This document shows, in pieces, positions 10,385 to 22,242 of a stretch of 37,167 nt of DNA. Under the pieces are notes generated by a model that did not search any database, was not told the origin of the DNA, and saw nothing but the letters and a program-made list of their open reading frames with translations. The stretch's first letter is position 1. Each line of letters starts with the position of its first letter. Location of the stretch: NCBI RefSeq assembly GCF_008831285.2, contig NW_022205197.1, positions 1-37,167 on the forward strand, written 5' to 3'. Made by a program: the position numbers and the translations under genes. Source of the DNA: Nymphaea colorata. Its lineage: Eukaryota > Streptophyta > Magnoliopsida > Nymphaeales > Nymphaeaceae.

Positions 10385-10559
10385 TCGGCGGCCCTGCTAC
10401 AACCAAAATTGCATAATGTACCAAGCAACTTCCATTTGTCACCCTGTTCATTATTGCTCTTTAAATGATACTTATAATTAGACTGCAAATTGAAGATGCT
10501 TTGCTTTAAACAAGTCACTTTTAACAACTTTCTTTCCATTCAAAATAAAGGCACTGTGA

Positions 10560-10965
10560 GTGGACTAGCTCAAACTCGGCATGAAACTCAAATTGCTGAT
10601 GCTAAACTCAAGCCCAGATTGGGGCTGGAGCTTAGCCGGGCCATTATTTAAAAAAAAAAATTGAACATGAGTAGAAACAGCCAGGTTAGAATTTGAGAAT
10701 TTGGAGCTTGCTAGCAAGGAGGAAATCTGATGTAGCTGTTTATTGTCGTGATGATGTTGTAAATAATCTTTTACATGTTACCTTATGGATCTTACTCAAG
10801 TGATCTTACTCAAGTTTACGTAAGCTGAGCTTACCAAGCTCGAACTCTACTAGTTTACTTAACTTTAACCCGAACACGACTTGTTTATTAGATGGGTGGA
10901 GCTCGATCCAAGTTTAACTAAGAGAGGACAAGAGTGAACCAGAGATGGCTCTACTCATAAACATT
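10560..10965. repeat. Degenerate repeat rich in 'agctcaagctcg' words
   Basis: The word composition matches 1290-1400 and 18230-18350 (for example 'gacttgtttatta' beside 'gagctcgatccaagttta'). It looks like another decayed copy of the first part of repeat block A. Termini are not resolved. Confidence 0.45.
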
Positions 10966-11279
10966 TATAATACTGTGGCGGCGTCCTCCTACGGAGTAAT
11001 TGAATATCCCATGTGTCACTGAAGAAGACATCATGCCATGGATTGTCCAAGAAATGCTGCAATACTTCATGCAGTGAACAAATAAGACCATCTAAATTGA
11101 GAAGGAAAGCATCAAATAGCAAACCTGGTTATATGCGCCATAGTGGTGCAAAATTTTGTGCTCAAGTATGGTTAATGACTAAAATACCCTTAGTTGACAC
11201 TTAAAGAAAACTTTTTGTAAAGACAAAAATAGAATGAAAAAAGTAAAGAACATTTCTTTTTAACAAATGACCAAAATGT

Positions 11280-11445
11280 CCTTCCATCCTTTGCTGCATA
11301 ACGTCTGCTATGTTGGCCACTGCATGACATTTGATCCGCCTCTATGTTAGACTGAGAAACAACTTGCTGTTTCTTTGAACTTCCTGCAACAAGATTCAGT
11401 CCCAAGAAGGCTGCATAAATGTTGACCATCGATGGATCATTTGGG
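11280..11445 (-). pseudogene. Relic of a second copia RNase H domain
   Basis: The minus-strand frame around 11445-11290 reads AECPNDPSMVNIYAAFLG, then NLVAGSSKKQQVVSQSNIEA. This matches the copia RNase H order AGCPDD-RRST-GY-FLG-NL-SW-SSKKQ-VSRSS-EAEY, with several substitutions. Beyond it the frame shifts (VANIADVMQQ fits better in the next frame). No RT, LTR or PBS is visible nearby. It is distinct from, and older than, the 3335-9062 element. Confidence 0.7.
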
Positions 11446-11559
11446 CATTCGGCCTATGAACTTTGTTCTTGGATGGTTTGAACTTTGAAGATTAGACCAT
11501 AATGAACGGTAGATTTTATGAATCTTAATATTCTTCTGACAGCTCCCATTGAGATTCTA

Positions 11560-12130
11560 CATGATCCTAATAAATTGGCTGAACCTTGTAAGTACCCCCA
11601 TGTTTTCAAGTTTCATATATATCTAGCATTTTCACAATTATTTTCAACAATTTGGGTTATCAAATACTTCAATTTATCAGAGTTCTGATCCAATTACCCT
11701 CTAATCTGGTTATCGACTATATTTTTGAACTCAGCTGAATTTAAATCTAAACTTCCAACCCAAGCCCTACCTCAATCTAGGCTGATAATTCATGTCAAAT
11801 CTAGATCTAAACTCAATCCAAAATCCCAAGTCAAGATCCAAAAAACCAAGGCTTAGATCCAGATCTTGATACAAATCCCAACTTTAGATAAAAGATAGAT
11901 CCCTAAATCCCAATTTGGATCTAGAACTGAGCTCCAGATCTAAAACTAAGCCTTATATCCAAATTCAAAGTTTTCAATCCAAAATGGAACTTAGATCTAT
12001 ATCCAACTCTAAATCCAAGCACCAAATCCAAAATCCTGCCCTAGATCCAAAAAGAAAGTTAAAAGTTCATAATTACACTTGAGAGTCAAAATCGAGCCCA
12101 AACAAGGAAAATAGATACGGAAAATCGCCC
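11560..12130. repeat. Cryptic repeat of 'aatccaaa/agatccaga' words
   Basis: From about 11740 to 12060 the plus strand is built from variants of an 8-12 base word (atctaaactcaatccaaa, agatccagatcttgata, and so on) without a fixed period. No coding potential. It looks like an old minisatellite or the eroded interior of a non-autonomous transposon. Confidence 0.6.
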
Positions 12131-12276
12131 ATAGGTCTATATTAGATCACTCAAATGTTTGAAATTGAGCCCAAGAATCAATTCTCAACATCATTCGTAA
12201 GCTCCCCCTCGCTTTTCACTCAATTTGGGTGGGAATATGGGTGGGCGCGGGCAGAGCCCAAGAATCAATTCTCAAT

Positions 12277-12490
12277 TATCTCTTTCTCTTCTACTAGTTT
12301 TTCTCTTTATTTCTTTCCACTCACTTATAAATCTTTATTTCTCTCTCTTAATTTTCTCTTAAAATCTCTTGCTCTTTGCTAGTTTTTCTCTGCCTATATT
12401 TTCTTTCTCTTAAAAATCTTTACCTCACTCTCTCTAACTGTTTTGATAAAGGTTTGTGAAATACTCTCCTTGAAAAATAATTTCCTTCCT
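12277..12490. repeat. Polypyrimidine array, unit 2
   Basis: The plus strand is TCT/CTT-rich with repeated phrases 'aaaatctcttgctctt', 'ctactagtttttctct' and 'aaatctttat(c/t)tctctctct'. It matches 22310-22510 and part of 34796-35110, so it is part of the duplicated receptor-kinase unit. Confidence 0.75.
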
Positions 12491-12864
12491 TTAAATACTG
12501 TTTGATTGGAAGTTAAATCTAAAATCGAGTCAGTGAACAACTTCATGCCAAGTTTTTCAAGTGCAAAACCATCGACAAGGCTCTCTGAATTTTTTGTACG
12601 AGCTCTTCTTTTCATTTTTTCTTTTTACAGAAAGCTATCAAATAAAAGGCAGAAGTTAATTTACTTCTTCATATCATCTTGTCAATCAAAGAACATGAAG
12701 CAAAATTATTGCTTCTGCACCCAAGTCAACCTTTTTTAACCGAACGTAAGTACTCATGCAGTAAATGCCCTCGGTTCACACTTGTCCAGAAAATTCAAGA
12801 CTATTAAAAAGTCAAAGGCAAAACTGTGTGAGGCCTGTACTTGAAATTACATACTATTTGCATG

Positions 12865-13015
12865 GATCCTGGTTCTATCTCAAAATTTTAAAAAATATAT
12901 ATATATATAAATTTTACTTGTCTCATATAAAAATTTTCAAAAATGATAATTCGCTCTCTATCAAAATTTAAAAACTTTAATTCGACTCTCTTCATGACAA
13001 AATTTTGACTTCATC
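12865..13015. repeat. MITE-like remnant with AT-rich interior
   Basis: The sequence 'tctatctcaaaatttt ... tcatgacaaaattttgactt' has the layout of short plant elements whose interior is 'catataaaaattttcaaaa'. It lies in the 3' flank of copy 2 and is missing from the flanks of copies 3 and 4. The ends are not clear. Confidence 0.35.
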
Positions 13016-13129
13016 CTTGTCCATATAACTCTTTTTTTTTTCATCCTCTAGTAAGCAAAAGTTTTACATTCCTCCTACCTCTATCGGTATAACTGTATTG
13101 AAACTGAAGCATGGTACACCCACCAACTA

Positions 13130-14070
13130 GAACATCACAATCTCATTTTTAATGCACTCCAAAAACAAAACCTAAACAAATTTTGGTACGCAAACAACCC
13201 TATTTACATAAAAGGCAATATCTGGCTGGGTGAGGTACACATATTCACAATGCACCCACCCACAATATTTCAATATAAAGTAGCATCCATAAACATTGAA
13301 CTGTCACCGGCAAATAATTTTATGAATGTGGCCATCGGCATGTTCATGGGTTTGGCTTAATGCATTTTTGTATGCTTTAAAAGATTAAAGATATTACTTT
13401 CTTTGATAAACACCAAGCTTACTCTTAACATTGGTGGATTCACCTCCTAGGAAATACAATGATGATTTTCCAAGTTTCACTTTTGCTTATAGGGGCAAGG
13501 GTCTTCTATTTATCTAACGGGGTCATTTTGATCACTTTTAGTCCATGACACATGGTCCTTTGTTAGAGGGCCATTACATATTACATGCTCCAATAACACA
13601 ATGATGCTCACAGCATATAATTCTGATCCTCCTCATTCAAGGGCTTTTCTTTTGATAAAATTGGACATCAGTGCACCCACTTACTGGAATTGTGCATTTT
13701 TATTCATTCTTCTTGTTGTGCTTTTTCTTGCTAGGTTTGAGAAATTGTGCTGAGGATATGGTACATCAAAATTTTAGAAAATTGAAAGGATTTATGTGAA
13801 CTATGGCTATAGTGGCGTCCTTACTTACAACAAAGCACAAACTGCAATAATTGACAAAGTTTCAAGCCTCTTTCACACAAGATTAGTCACTCAAATGCAC
13901 AAGCATATTAAGCATATCTTTGTTAAATCCTATACGCAACTGTAATTGAGCAATGCATGTGAGAGCTCTCAATGAAAGCAATCAAACTACATTTCCTCCT
14001 CCAACTATTTTAGCCAATGGCTGGTCACTCCCTGGAATTAAATCTCATTGCATTTATGGATATATTTGAA
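13130..14070. repeat. 3' flank of receptor-kinase copy 2, shared by copies 3 and 4
   Basis: It aligns with 22680-23570 and 35245-36199. Landmarks are 'ctccaaaaacaaaacc', 'aaagattaaagatatta', 'ggtccttttgttagaggg'-like text and 'gagagctctcaatgaaagc'. No reading frame is conserved between the three, so it is non-coding: presumably the 3' UTR plus downstream DNA. Confidence 0.8.
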
Positions 14071-15052
14071 TTATCCTTCCATCATTCTTGTTTTCTGTCG
14101 TATCATTCTCAGCACTACAACCACTTCCTTCATGTCCATTCTCTCATTCTGGTCATTTTCATCATAACCAGCGGCTCAGTCATAGCAGCTGATCTTTCAG
14201 TTGGAGTAGTATTGCATTCATTAAAATGATGGCTGTCAATGACATCTGAAATTGCAATAGGAAATACTTCAGCCACAAATTACCTCAAACTAAAATCCCC
14301 ATCAAACTGTTCATGAGTAGGCTTTCTTCCTGTAAACACCTCAAGGAGGAGAATTCCGTAGCTGTAGACATTGGCTTTCTCTGACACCTTTCCAGCCATC
14401 CCAAATTCTAATTCAACCACTCAAAAATGTTAGACATAATTAGCAAGCAAAATATAATTAGCTCATGTATGACACAATTGCACTAATTGGTTTTGGGCAA
14501 GAGGACTGAAAATTAATGGACTTGAGATCAATTGAACCTCCAATCCTGCCTTTCTCTTGTTGTATTCTCAAATATACATCTAAAAAAGAATACAAGATTA
14601 TGATTTAGATCTAGATGTGGTTACCGTTGACCTATCTCAAGGTTCTCTTAAATGGCTCCTAAATCGATTGAATTATTCAGTAGTGCCGATTGTTAGCCAG
14701 TCTTAAGCCATTAGGTAGAAAGGTGTTTACGATTAGGATTCTTTATAAAAGAAAGGAAAAAAGTTTATAACTTCTGTTAAAAGAAGAAGATCAATTGAAG
14801 ATTCTTGTCTGTTGAGGACATGCAAACAACTAATGTGTACAGATCAACGAATGCATTGTCCATGTAAAATAGTTTATCAATGACCTTTACATTATTGAGC
14901 TACAAACCACTTGTGCATGTCTTTATGTGTGAACTACCAAATCATGATGATTAGATAGATCATGGGTGTTTTCATATCAATTAATATATTTATTGATGAT
15001 ATATTGCAAACCACAGAAGAGTATAATTAGTTAAACCACATAATCCAGGAAC

Positions 15053-15092
<40 letters not shown>

Positions 15093-15280
15093 TGGGCTAC
15101 CTGTGTTGCTGATGACTCCATTTCTTATTTTGTGTCCCTAAAAAAACTGTCTCAATTCCTAAAACGGTTGCCAAAACATTGACTATCATCAATGCATTTT
15201 TTTGCAATGCTTTAAACAATACAAAATTTAAAAAAAAAATGCTTAGTCAGCTGATTACAATATAAATAAGTAATGAATGA

Positions 15281-15311
<31 letters not shown>

Positions 15312-17358
15312 AAGAGAGAGTCCACTAGGACTGGAAAACCCACCCACTCTCTCTTTGTCTCTCTTTATCTCACCTCATCACCTCTCCAGCCCCTCCCATG
15401 CAATCCCGCCTTCTCTTCCACTTTCTCTATGAGAGCATTATTAAAGAGAAAGAGAGTGTGTTCACACATGCACACACACACACTTAAGAACTCAAAGCCA
15501 GGCCAGGTTGACTCAAGAAACGGTACAGGCAATTATACTCACTTTGAGAGACACAAAATTAATAAAAAGACCAAAAAATAAGAGATAGTACATAACTGGT
15601 GCAATGTATCCGGTGGTTCTGAGAGTCGCTGTAAGAGTAGAAGACTTCAGACCAACTAGAATCTTTGCAATGCCAAAATCGCTAACGTATGCTGTCATGC
15701 TCTCATCTAGCTCTCATCTAGAAGCACATTACTTGGCTTCAGATCAAAATGAACTATAGTCTCCGAGTAACCATGGTGAAGATATTCTAGAGCACAAGCC
15801 ACATCAATCATAATATCCAATCTCTGAAAGAGATTCAAGTGATGGCCATTCAAATGTAGGTAGACTTCTAGGCGCCCAAGAGGCATGTATTGGAGAACTA
15901 AAGCCTTGAAATCTCTACTAGAGCAAGACGTAATGACTTTAACGAGGTTTCGGTGCCTGATTTAATGCATGACAGTGCACTCGATATCAAAACTTTTAGA
16001 TGCTCCTTCAAACAAGAAATTAAGGACCTTAACAGCAATTGTTGTTCCATCTGCTAGAATTCCTTTCTACACTGAGCCAAAGCTTCCACTCCCAAGACAG
16101 TTTGCATCACTGAAATTGCTCGTTGCATGCAATAGCTCTCTGTAGGAAATCACTGGGAGTGTAATTCCTCGTAACCTTTCAATGTCATCATGATGCATCG
16201 ACAACCCCATCTTTCTATAGCATGACATACCATTGAGTGTCCAAACAATGACCAAAAGTGCTGAGCCTCCACTTGAGTAAGCGGCAACGATTCTAGACGT
16301 GTTTTTCTTACTTTGACTCTCTGTTTTGTCTAAGCACAATGGGGCATGGAATTTGAGAGCTCCACACAGTGCATAGTTCCTTAGGAACAACTCGGCAGAA
16401 AGGTTTGCAACTTTCTACCACTTGGAATCCCTCCTTGCAATAGATTGAAGGACAAGTCCAAGACCTAGATGTGTTGAAGTTTCTCCAATGATTTTGGTAT
16501 CTCACCGGAAAGATTGTTATGGGAAAGGTCAATAGTGTCAAGGTCTAGCATGTGATCAAGTTGTTCAGGAATGTGACCAACAAATGTGTTATGAGAAAGA
16601 TTTAAATACTCTAACATTTGGAGCTTTGATAATGATGCAGGCAACTCTTCACTCTGCTTGTTTGCAGAGATATCCATGTCGATCATCATGGCAAAACTCC
16701 CGAGACCCAATCGCAGGTGACCAGTGAAGGAGTTGTCCTGCAAGTATAGCTCCAACAAGTCCTTCAACTCACAAAGACTAGGCGGTAGTGCGGATGACAA
16801 ATTGTTTGAGCTTAGATCTAGCGCTTGCAAACTAGTGAAATTGATGATAGAGATTGAAATTGACCCAATTAGCATGTTGTGTTCAATATAAAAAATAAAC
16901 ATGTGGACTAACAGGTAGATTGATAGTGGGATGGGGCCTTTTAATGCATTGTTATCAAGAGAAAGCATCTGTAAGCTGTGCATATGTCCTATGTTTGGTG
17001 GAATGATCCCTTTTATTTTGTTGAACTCAAACCTAGGGCAATTAACTTGGTCAAGTTGGCTAGGGCTAATGGCATAGTACCTTCAATCTGATTAGAGGAA
17101 AGGTCAAGTTCCAACAAGGTGGTTGTCAGGTTTCCAACAGAGGCCGGAAGAATGCCATTCAAATGGTTTTGTGACATAACAACTTTCTCTAGTAGTCGAC
17201 AGTTGGTGAAGGATGTGAGAATGGAGAGCTCATGGTTGCCAGGGACATTGGTCAACATATTTCCCCAAAGGGAAAGGTATGTCAGCTGTGACAGACTACC
17301 TAGTTCTAATGGTATCGGACCACTAAATTTATTGCTTTCGGCAGTAAGAAGTTGAAGT
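14071..17358 (-). pseudogene. LRR-XII receptor-like kinase pseudogene, copy 2 (5'-truncated)
   Basis: Exon 1 (17358 to about 15592) starts inside the LRRs (LTAESNKFSGPIPLELGSLS). It runs through LRRs at 17258-16465 (LLELDLSSNQIEGTMP, LDLSSNNLSSALPPSL, NLSHNTFVGHIPEQL). Then come the CGALKFHAPLCLDK paired-Cys region, a TM helix (about 16291-16226), and the kinase glycine loop LGSGSFGSV (about 16096-16070). AVKVL holds the ATP-binding Lys. The catalytic loop reads HFDLKPSN, so the position before Asp is Phe and the kinase is non-RD. Exon 2 (14407-14071) carries the YSYGILLLEVFTGRKPT block. Lesions are a stop right after the glycine loop (Tyr to TAG), a stop before IRHRN, an 11-bp tandem duplication (15700-15721), a 4-nt insertion at the intron donor, and a TAA in exon 2. 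The intron is 14408-15591. The ancestral stop is at 14073-14071. Confidence 0.93.
15056..15320. repeat. Microsatellites in the intron of copy 2
   Basis: (AT)n at 15056-15089, a second short AT run near 15280-15297 and GA-rich sequence at 15297-15320. The following CT-rich stretch, 15340-15430, is conserved in the copy 3 intron (25050-25140). Confidence 0.8.
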
Positions 17359-17370
17359 CTTTAAAATCAT

Positions 17371-17724
17371 ATCCAAACTTGAATCTGAGTATATAAGTAT
17401 CCATACTGTCAAGAATGTATTTTATTTGAATCGGATCCATGGTCATTTGTATCCAAAGTCGAATCGTATTCTAATATTTTGCACTTTTATTTTTGTATTT
17501 AGGTCCATCGATTTTCAAGAAAACCATGGTCAGTCATTCTCTTGAGTCCTCCCAACTCCTCCAAGAGTGTCGGTGATGACTGTTCACGATGTTCTTAATG
17601 AGAAGGTTGCCGAATAACTTCAGCTTCTCCAAGAGTATCAGGATGCTGGAGCTTGTGGACATTGAGAAATGGTTCCATATTTGGGTGGTGGCCTTTTGGA
17701 TACGATTAATTACTTAAAACTAAA
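17371..17724. repeat. 354-bp duplicate of 18891-19244
   Basis: The two copies align without gaps at a constant offset of 1520 bases, with 10 mismatches by eye (about 97% identity). This copy starts 12 bases beyond the truncated LRR end of receptor copy 2. It contains the mobile-looking 2135-2300 segment. Confidence 0.9.
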
Positions 17725-18117
17725 GCCTATAAACTATGGATCAGACTCAACACTCAGAACAGCAGTCACTGAAGCCATTATGTTTTTAAAAATTTTTGAA
17801 GGGGCCAAAGTGATCCATTCTGAGGTCAGTTGGATGAAGGGATCATCTTTTAGGAGAATGATCTCATTATATCCTTTTGAGGGAGGATGCCACCTAAAAG
17901 TTTAAACATTCAGCACTTGTGCTGTCAAACTTAAAACTAAGAAGTGAATCATTGACAGTTGCTCATGCTGTGAGCACTCTCAATACACGGGCACCTCACA
18001 CCACTACAGCACACACTTGATCCACTATATAAGGGCCGAATCAAAATCGAACTCATTCAGTTTGGCTCAAGCTCGAGTTAGCTATACAATGGCAGCTCGA
18101 ACTCCATCCGATAGACC
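17725..18117. other. Spacer inside the repeat region
   Basis: No clear gene. A short frame ends in SLYPFEGGCHLKV on the plus strand, but I cannot link it to a family. The last 100 bases again hold 'gctcaagctcgagtt' words that lead into block B. Confidence 0.5.
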
Positions 18118-20266
18118 AAGCCACAGCTCGAGCATGACTCTTTTAAGCTCGTTTACCAACTCCCCATTTGACCTGATTTCTTTTTTTGGTTTTTAGTTTC
18201 AAAATTTTCAAAAGAATTCCTAGATAAATGGTTTACTCAAGTTCAATCAAATCAATTTTATAAAACTTGAACTTCACTTGTTTATAATCGCGAGTTTTGA
18301 GTTAAGCTTGAGCTTAACAGAGCAAATTCGAGTCCAGCTTGAGTTGACTCTGATTTGAATTGAATGTCCAAGCCAAGTGTTCCCAAAACATTTGGATGAA
18401 GAAAAGAAATTTACTAATCAACTAAAAAATCAGATAGGATTTGAAATTAAGAAATGACGTCCGATTAGATTTAGATTCATATATGCATAAATATCCGAAC
18501 GGATTTAGATTTAGTCATATAAAAATATTCAATCGAATTCAGATTTAGATTCAAATATGCAAAAATATCTGATCAGATCCAGATGGGATTTATATTCAAA
18601 TAAAAACTCTGTATTCAATGCTCTTACAGTTTGTAAATCAGCCAGATTCGGTTCAAAATATGGATTCAGATTCAAATTCAAATATGAATATAAAAATCGA
18701 ATTCGGATTGAATTCTGATTGTGACATCTGATTTCAGATTCATATTAGGATGAAAAAAATGGATTTAGCTCAGATTCAAGTTATGAAATCTGATTTTGGA
18801 TTTAGTTTTGGACGAGGAAAGAAAACAGATTCAGATTGTGGAATCGGATTTGGGATTCAAATTTGGATATAACTTCTTTTTTAAATTCGTATCCAAGCTC
18901 GAATCTGAGTATATAAGTAGCCATACTGTCAAGAATGTATTTTATTTGAATCGGATCCCTGGTCATTCGTATCCAAAGTCGAATCGTATTCTAATATTTT
19001 GCACTTTTATTTTTGTATTTAGGTCCATCGATTTTTAAGAAAACCATGGTCAGTCGTTCTCTTGAGTCCTCCCAACTCCTCCAAGAGTGTCGGTGATGAC
19101 TGTTCACGATGTTCTTAATGAGAAGGTTGCCGAATAACTTCAGCTTCTCCAAGAGTATCAGCATGCTGGAGCTTGTGGACATTGAGAAATGGTTCCATAT
19201 TTTGGTGGTGGCCTTTTGGATATGATTAATTACTTAAAACTAAATCTGATCTGAATCTGTATCTGATCTGATACTTATATATATCAGAATCTGAATCGGA
19301 AACCAGTCGGATGTTATTTCTTAAACCCGAAGACAATCCATTTCTTAGTCAGATTTGGGTTGTGGCCTTCTGGTTATGCGATAGAAGTTATTCTTAGCAG
19401 ATTCAAAAGCAGGAGAGGATGACTTGAGATATTCAACTTACAGTCGACTGTGACCCTCATCTTTGATCTTCACTGTGCAACCATGCCCAAGAGATGGGGA
19501 TGGCACTCGTTAGGCTCAGGGGTATTATTTTAAGCCTGGCGACTACCTCCTTCATGTCCATTCTTACAATTGATGACTCCCATGAACATTACAGCCCTAT
19601 CTCCATGATCATCACCAACAGCTCATTCCAAGCAGTCAGTTTTTCAGTTGCAGTACCATTGCTTTCCTGGAGAAGATGGCCATCAATGACATCTGAGATT
19701 GGTACGGGAAGTGCTTCGGCCCCCAGTGCCTTTCTTTCTTTTTCTGTCTAAAGCAATGTTCTTCGGATGTTAATGGATTGGATTTAAATTGGGTATACTC
19801 TTCACCATGACCGTTTCTTTAGGTATTCACATACTGGTATTCGAACTCAGATTTTAATAGAATGGAGAGATATCATCTCTGAATCTGAATTCAAGATCTG
19901 GTTTCACAATCCGAATCCGAATTTTGAACTGTATCTAGAAGATTTTCAAAACTGTAAGAGCATTGGATATGATTAATTACTTAAAACTAAATCTGATCTG
20001 AATCCGTATCCGATCTGATACTTATATATATCGTAATCTGAATCTGAATCCAGTCGAATGTTGTTTCTTAAGTGCGAAGACGATTCATTTCTTAGTCAGA
20101 GATTAATTTCTTTCCCATATCTGTTTTTTTTTTTTTTTGGAACGGTTCAATTGGGCATGTGATCAAGATGGAAAATGACATTTAAAGTCTATCCATCTTA
20201 CCAAGTAAATGGCTGGGCAGTTCCAATTCTTTTGTTTACGTTACATGGAAAGGCATGATATCTAGA

Positions 20267-20300
<34 letters not shown>

Positions 20301-20655
20301 ACATATAATTAAGTGACAAATTGTCAATGATTTTGCAATAATTGTCAAAAACAATAAAGGAATACAGAAAACGTATAAGAGAAAGGGAGGAAGGGGGTGG
20401 TGGGACTCAAAAGAGTAGTTCCAGTTGTGTGCACTGGCCAGTGCATGCAACAATCATATGCGAAAAGAAAAACAAAAAGGGGACATCTTTGAAATTACAG
20501 AAAACGAACTGTCTTTTTCAGCTTTTTCACTTTTTTCAATTTTTTTTTGTCTGTAAAACAAATTTCTTTTTTCTATTTAAACAGGAACATATTCATTAAC
20601 CATGCTGACACACAAAATGTTGGTGCAATGTGTTATTACTGACAAGTATGAACTT
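18118..20655. repeat. Repeat block B (second copy of block A, with an insertion)
   Basis: 18118-19350 matches 1171-2490, and 19975-20655 continues the match to 3045. About 620 bases at 19351-19971 interrupt it and contain a receptor-kinase exon-2 remnant. The sequence next to the insertion (19215-19350) is repeated on the far side (19972-20105). A GA microsatellite (20274-20300) sits at the same place as a short 'agagagaga' in block A near 2660, so the run has expanded here. Confidence 0.85.
19530..19740 (-). pseudogene. Diverged LRR-RLK kinase exon-2 remnant
   Basis: The minus strand reads EALPVPISDVIDGHLLQESN, TATEKLTAWNELLVMIMEIG, a TAA or TGA stop, then RMDMKEVVARLKI. This is the kinase subdomain XI block (compare copy 4: ISDVIDSHLLNESN and ERMDMKEVVV). 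It is clearly more diverged than copies 2 to 4 are from each other, and only the last ~70 residues remain. It lacks the YSYGILLLE part of exon 2 and sits inside repeat block B, away from any exon 1. Confidence 0.8.
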
Positions 20656-21900
20656 GTGTTCATTAACCAACTTCATGAACGCCTTTTGTAGGTTCTATGT
20701 CAAAGTTTCTCCGGTTTCTCAGCCTGACCCAAATTTCCTAACTAAAATACGAAAAATAACGCCCACTCAGGAACCACTGTCCTATAAAACACTATTCTAA
20801 TAGAGCTCGCTTGTGACTTACCCCAGCGCATACTACAACGCCTTTAATTCTTCTAGGGCTGTGCATCAGGTTGGGTGGGATTGGTCTGATGCTCAATAAA
20901 ATCGGGCTCTATGCATTCATGAAGGTCTTCTTATCAGTTATTGGGCAGAGTCAGACCATCATGCTTCTGTCCGTCATGTAGCCGGTTCGATGTTAACTTT
21001 TATTTAAACTAAAAAGTTTCCTTTTCTAATATCTTCAAAACCTCCGGCGACACATCACTACTTTTTAAGAGATGTTTGGGGATGCACCAAAGAGCTTTTA
21101 AAAATAATCAACGTAATAAGGAAGCCAAATGTTGGCGTTATGGTGAAAAATATTTTAGAGAGAGAGAAAGAACAAAAAAAAAATAAAAGTGGAGAGGTGG
21201 GGTTTAAATGTGTATATTGAACAGAATTAGGCCTCCTATACCCGACTCAGAGTCTGGCCAACCTAGCCTAGCCTAGCTCAGCCCAGCAAGTTTTTTTTAT
21301 CGGGTTGGGGAATCTTTCACCCCAGCACATACCATCGTGAGGCATGCAGTCTCATTTTTTCTTTCTCTTCCCTTCATCATCTCCCCATGGCCATGTAAGT
21401 GAGCTCTTTAAATTTCTTATTTAGAGTTAACAGCCATGAGCAACATGAACCAAGTCTTGTTTATTTGTTCAACTCAAATAGGCATGATATGTTTTTTTTT
21501 TAAAAAAAAAATATTTCTATTTTTCACCTTCCATTGAATGTATGCCTTCGTTATGTCTCTACACATAGAAAATGTGCATGTTTCGCCAGTTGATTTTTCT
21601 ATTGATAGATGGATGAACGATGAGGATGAGAGCCTTTGGTTAGATTTTTTTTCTTTTCTATTGATTTTTGAGGTTGGGGATAGTCCAAATCAGGGAAGAA
21701 ACAATTAGTTTACATCCTTCAAATCCTCATTCCCTTGAGAAAATACCTATTGATCATCCTATTTGTAGTCTTAAAGCAGTGATCCACCTTTAAAAGAGTG
21801 TCATCCTAACGGGATTGAAGCACAAGTTCCTCCCCTGCTTACATAAAAATATTGAAGTTGAAAATTTTCAAAAGTATCTCATAAATTTAAATTTCTATAT
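20656..21900. repeat. Intergenic with a probable decayed non-autonomous element
   Basis: No gene. Around 20860-20890 'agggctgtgcatcaggttgggt' and around 21240-21290 'gtctggccaacctagcctag' suggest the two ends of a hAT-like element. An imperfect direct repeat, 'accccagc(g/a)cata', lies outside both at 20820 and 21318. The interior is AT-rich with short A runs. Confidence 0.35.
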
Positions 21901-21927
21901 AACAAAAAAAAGCCTTCAAATATCTCG

Positions 21928-22210
21928 TTGTTAAATCATTTTTTCTTCACTCTTCCTCATTTTTTCATTTTTTTCTCTTGGAATATTTATATCTTTCTAA
22001 TTATTCCCTTAAAATCTATCTTCACAAATTTTCCTTTCTCTATTTCTTTTCTCTCCCTTAAAAATCTTTACATCTCTCTCTCTCTCTCTAATTTTTTCTT
22101 AAAATCTTTTGCTATTCTACTAGTTTTTTCTCTCTTTATTTATTTCCTTTCTTTTCAAAATCTTTATCTCTCTATCCCTCTCGCGCACATTGTTCTCTTA
22201 AAAATATTTA

Positions 22211-22242
<32 letters not shown>

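Noticed and set aside
19494-19751. 85-codon open frame on the plus strand
   Set aside because: It is the shadow of the minus-strand kinase exon-2 remnant at 19530-19740. The same kind of shadow occurs at 36217-36507 and 14017-14229.
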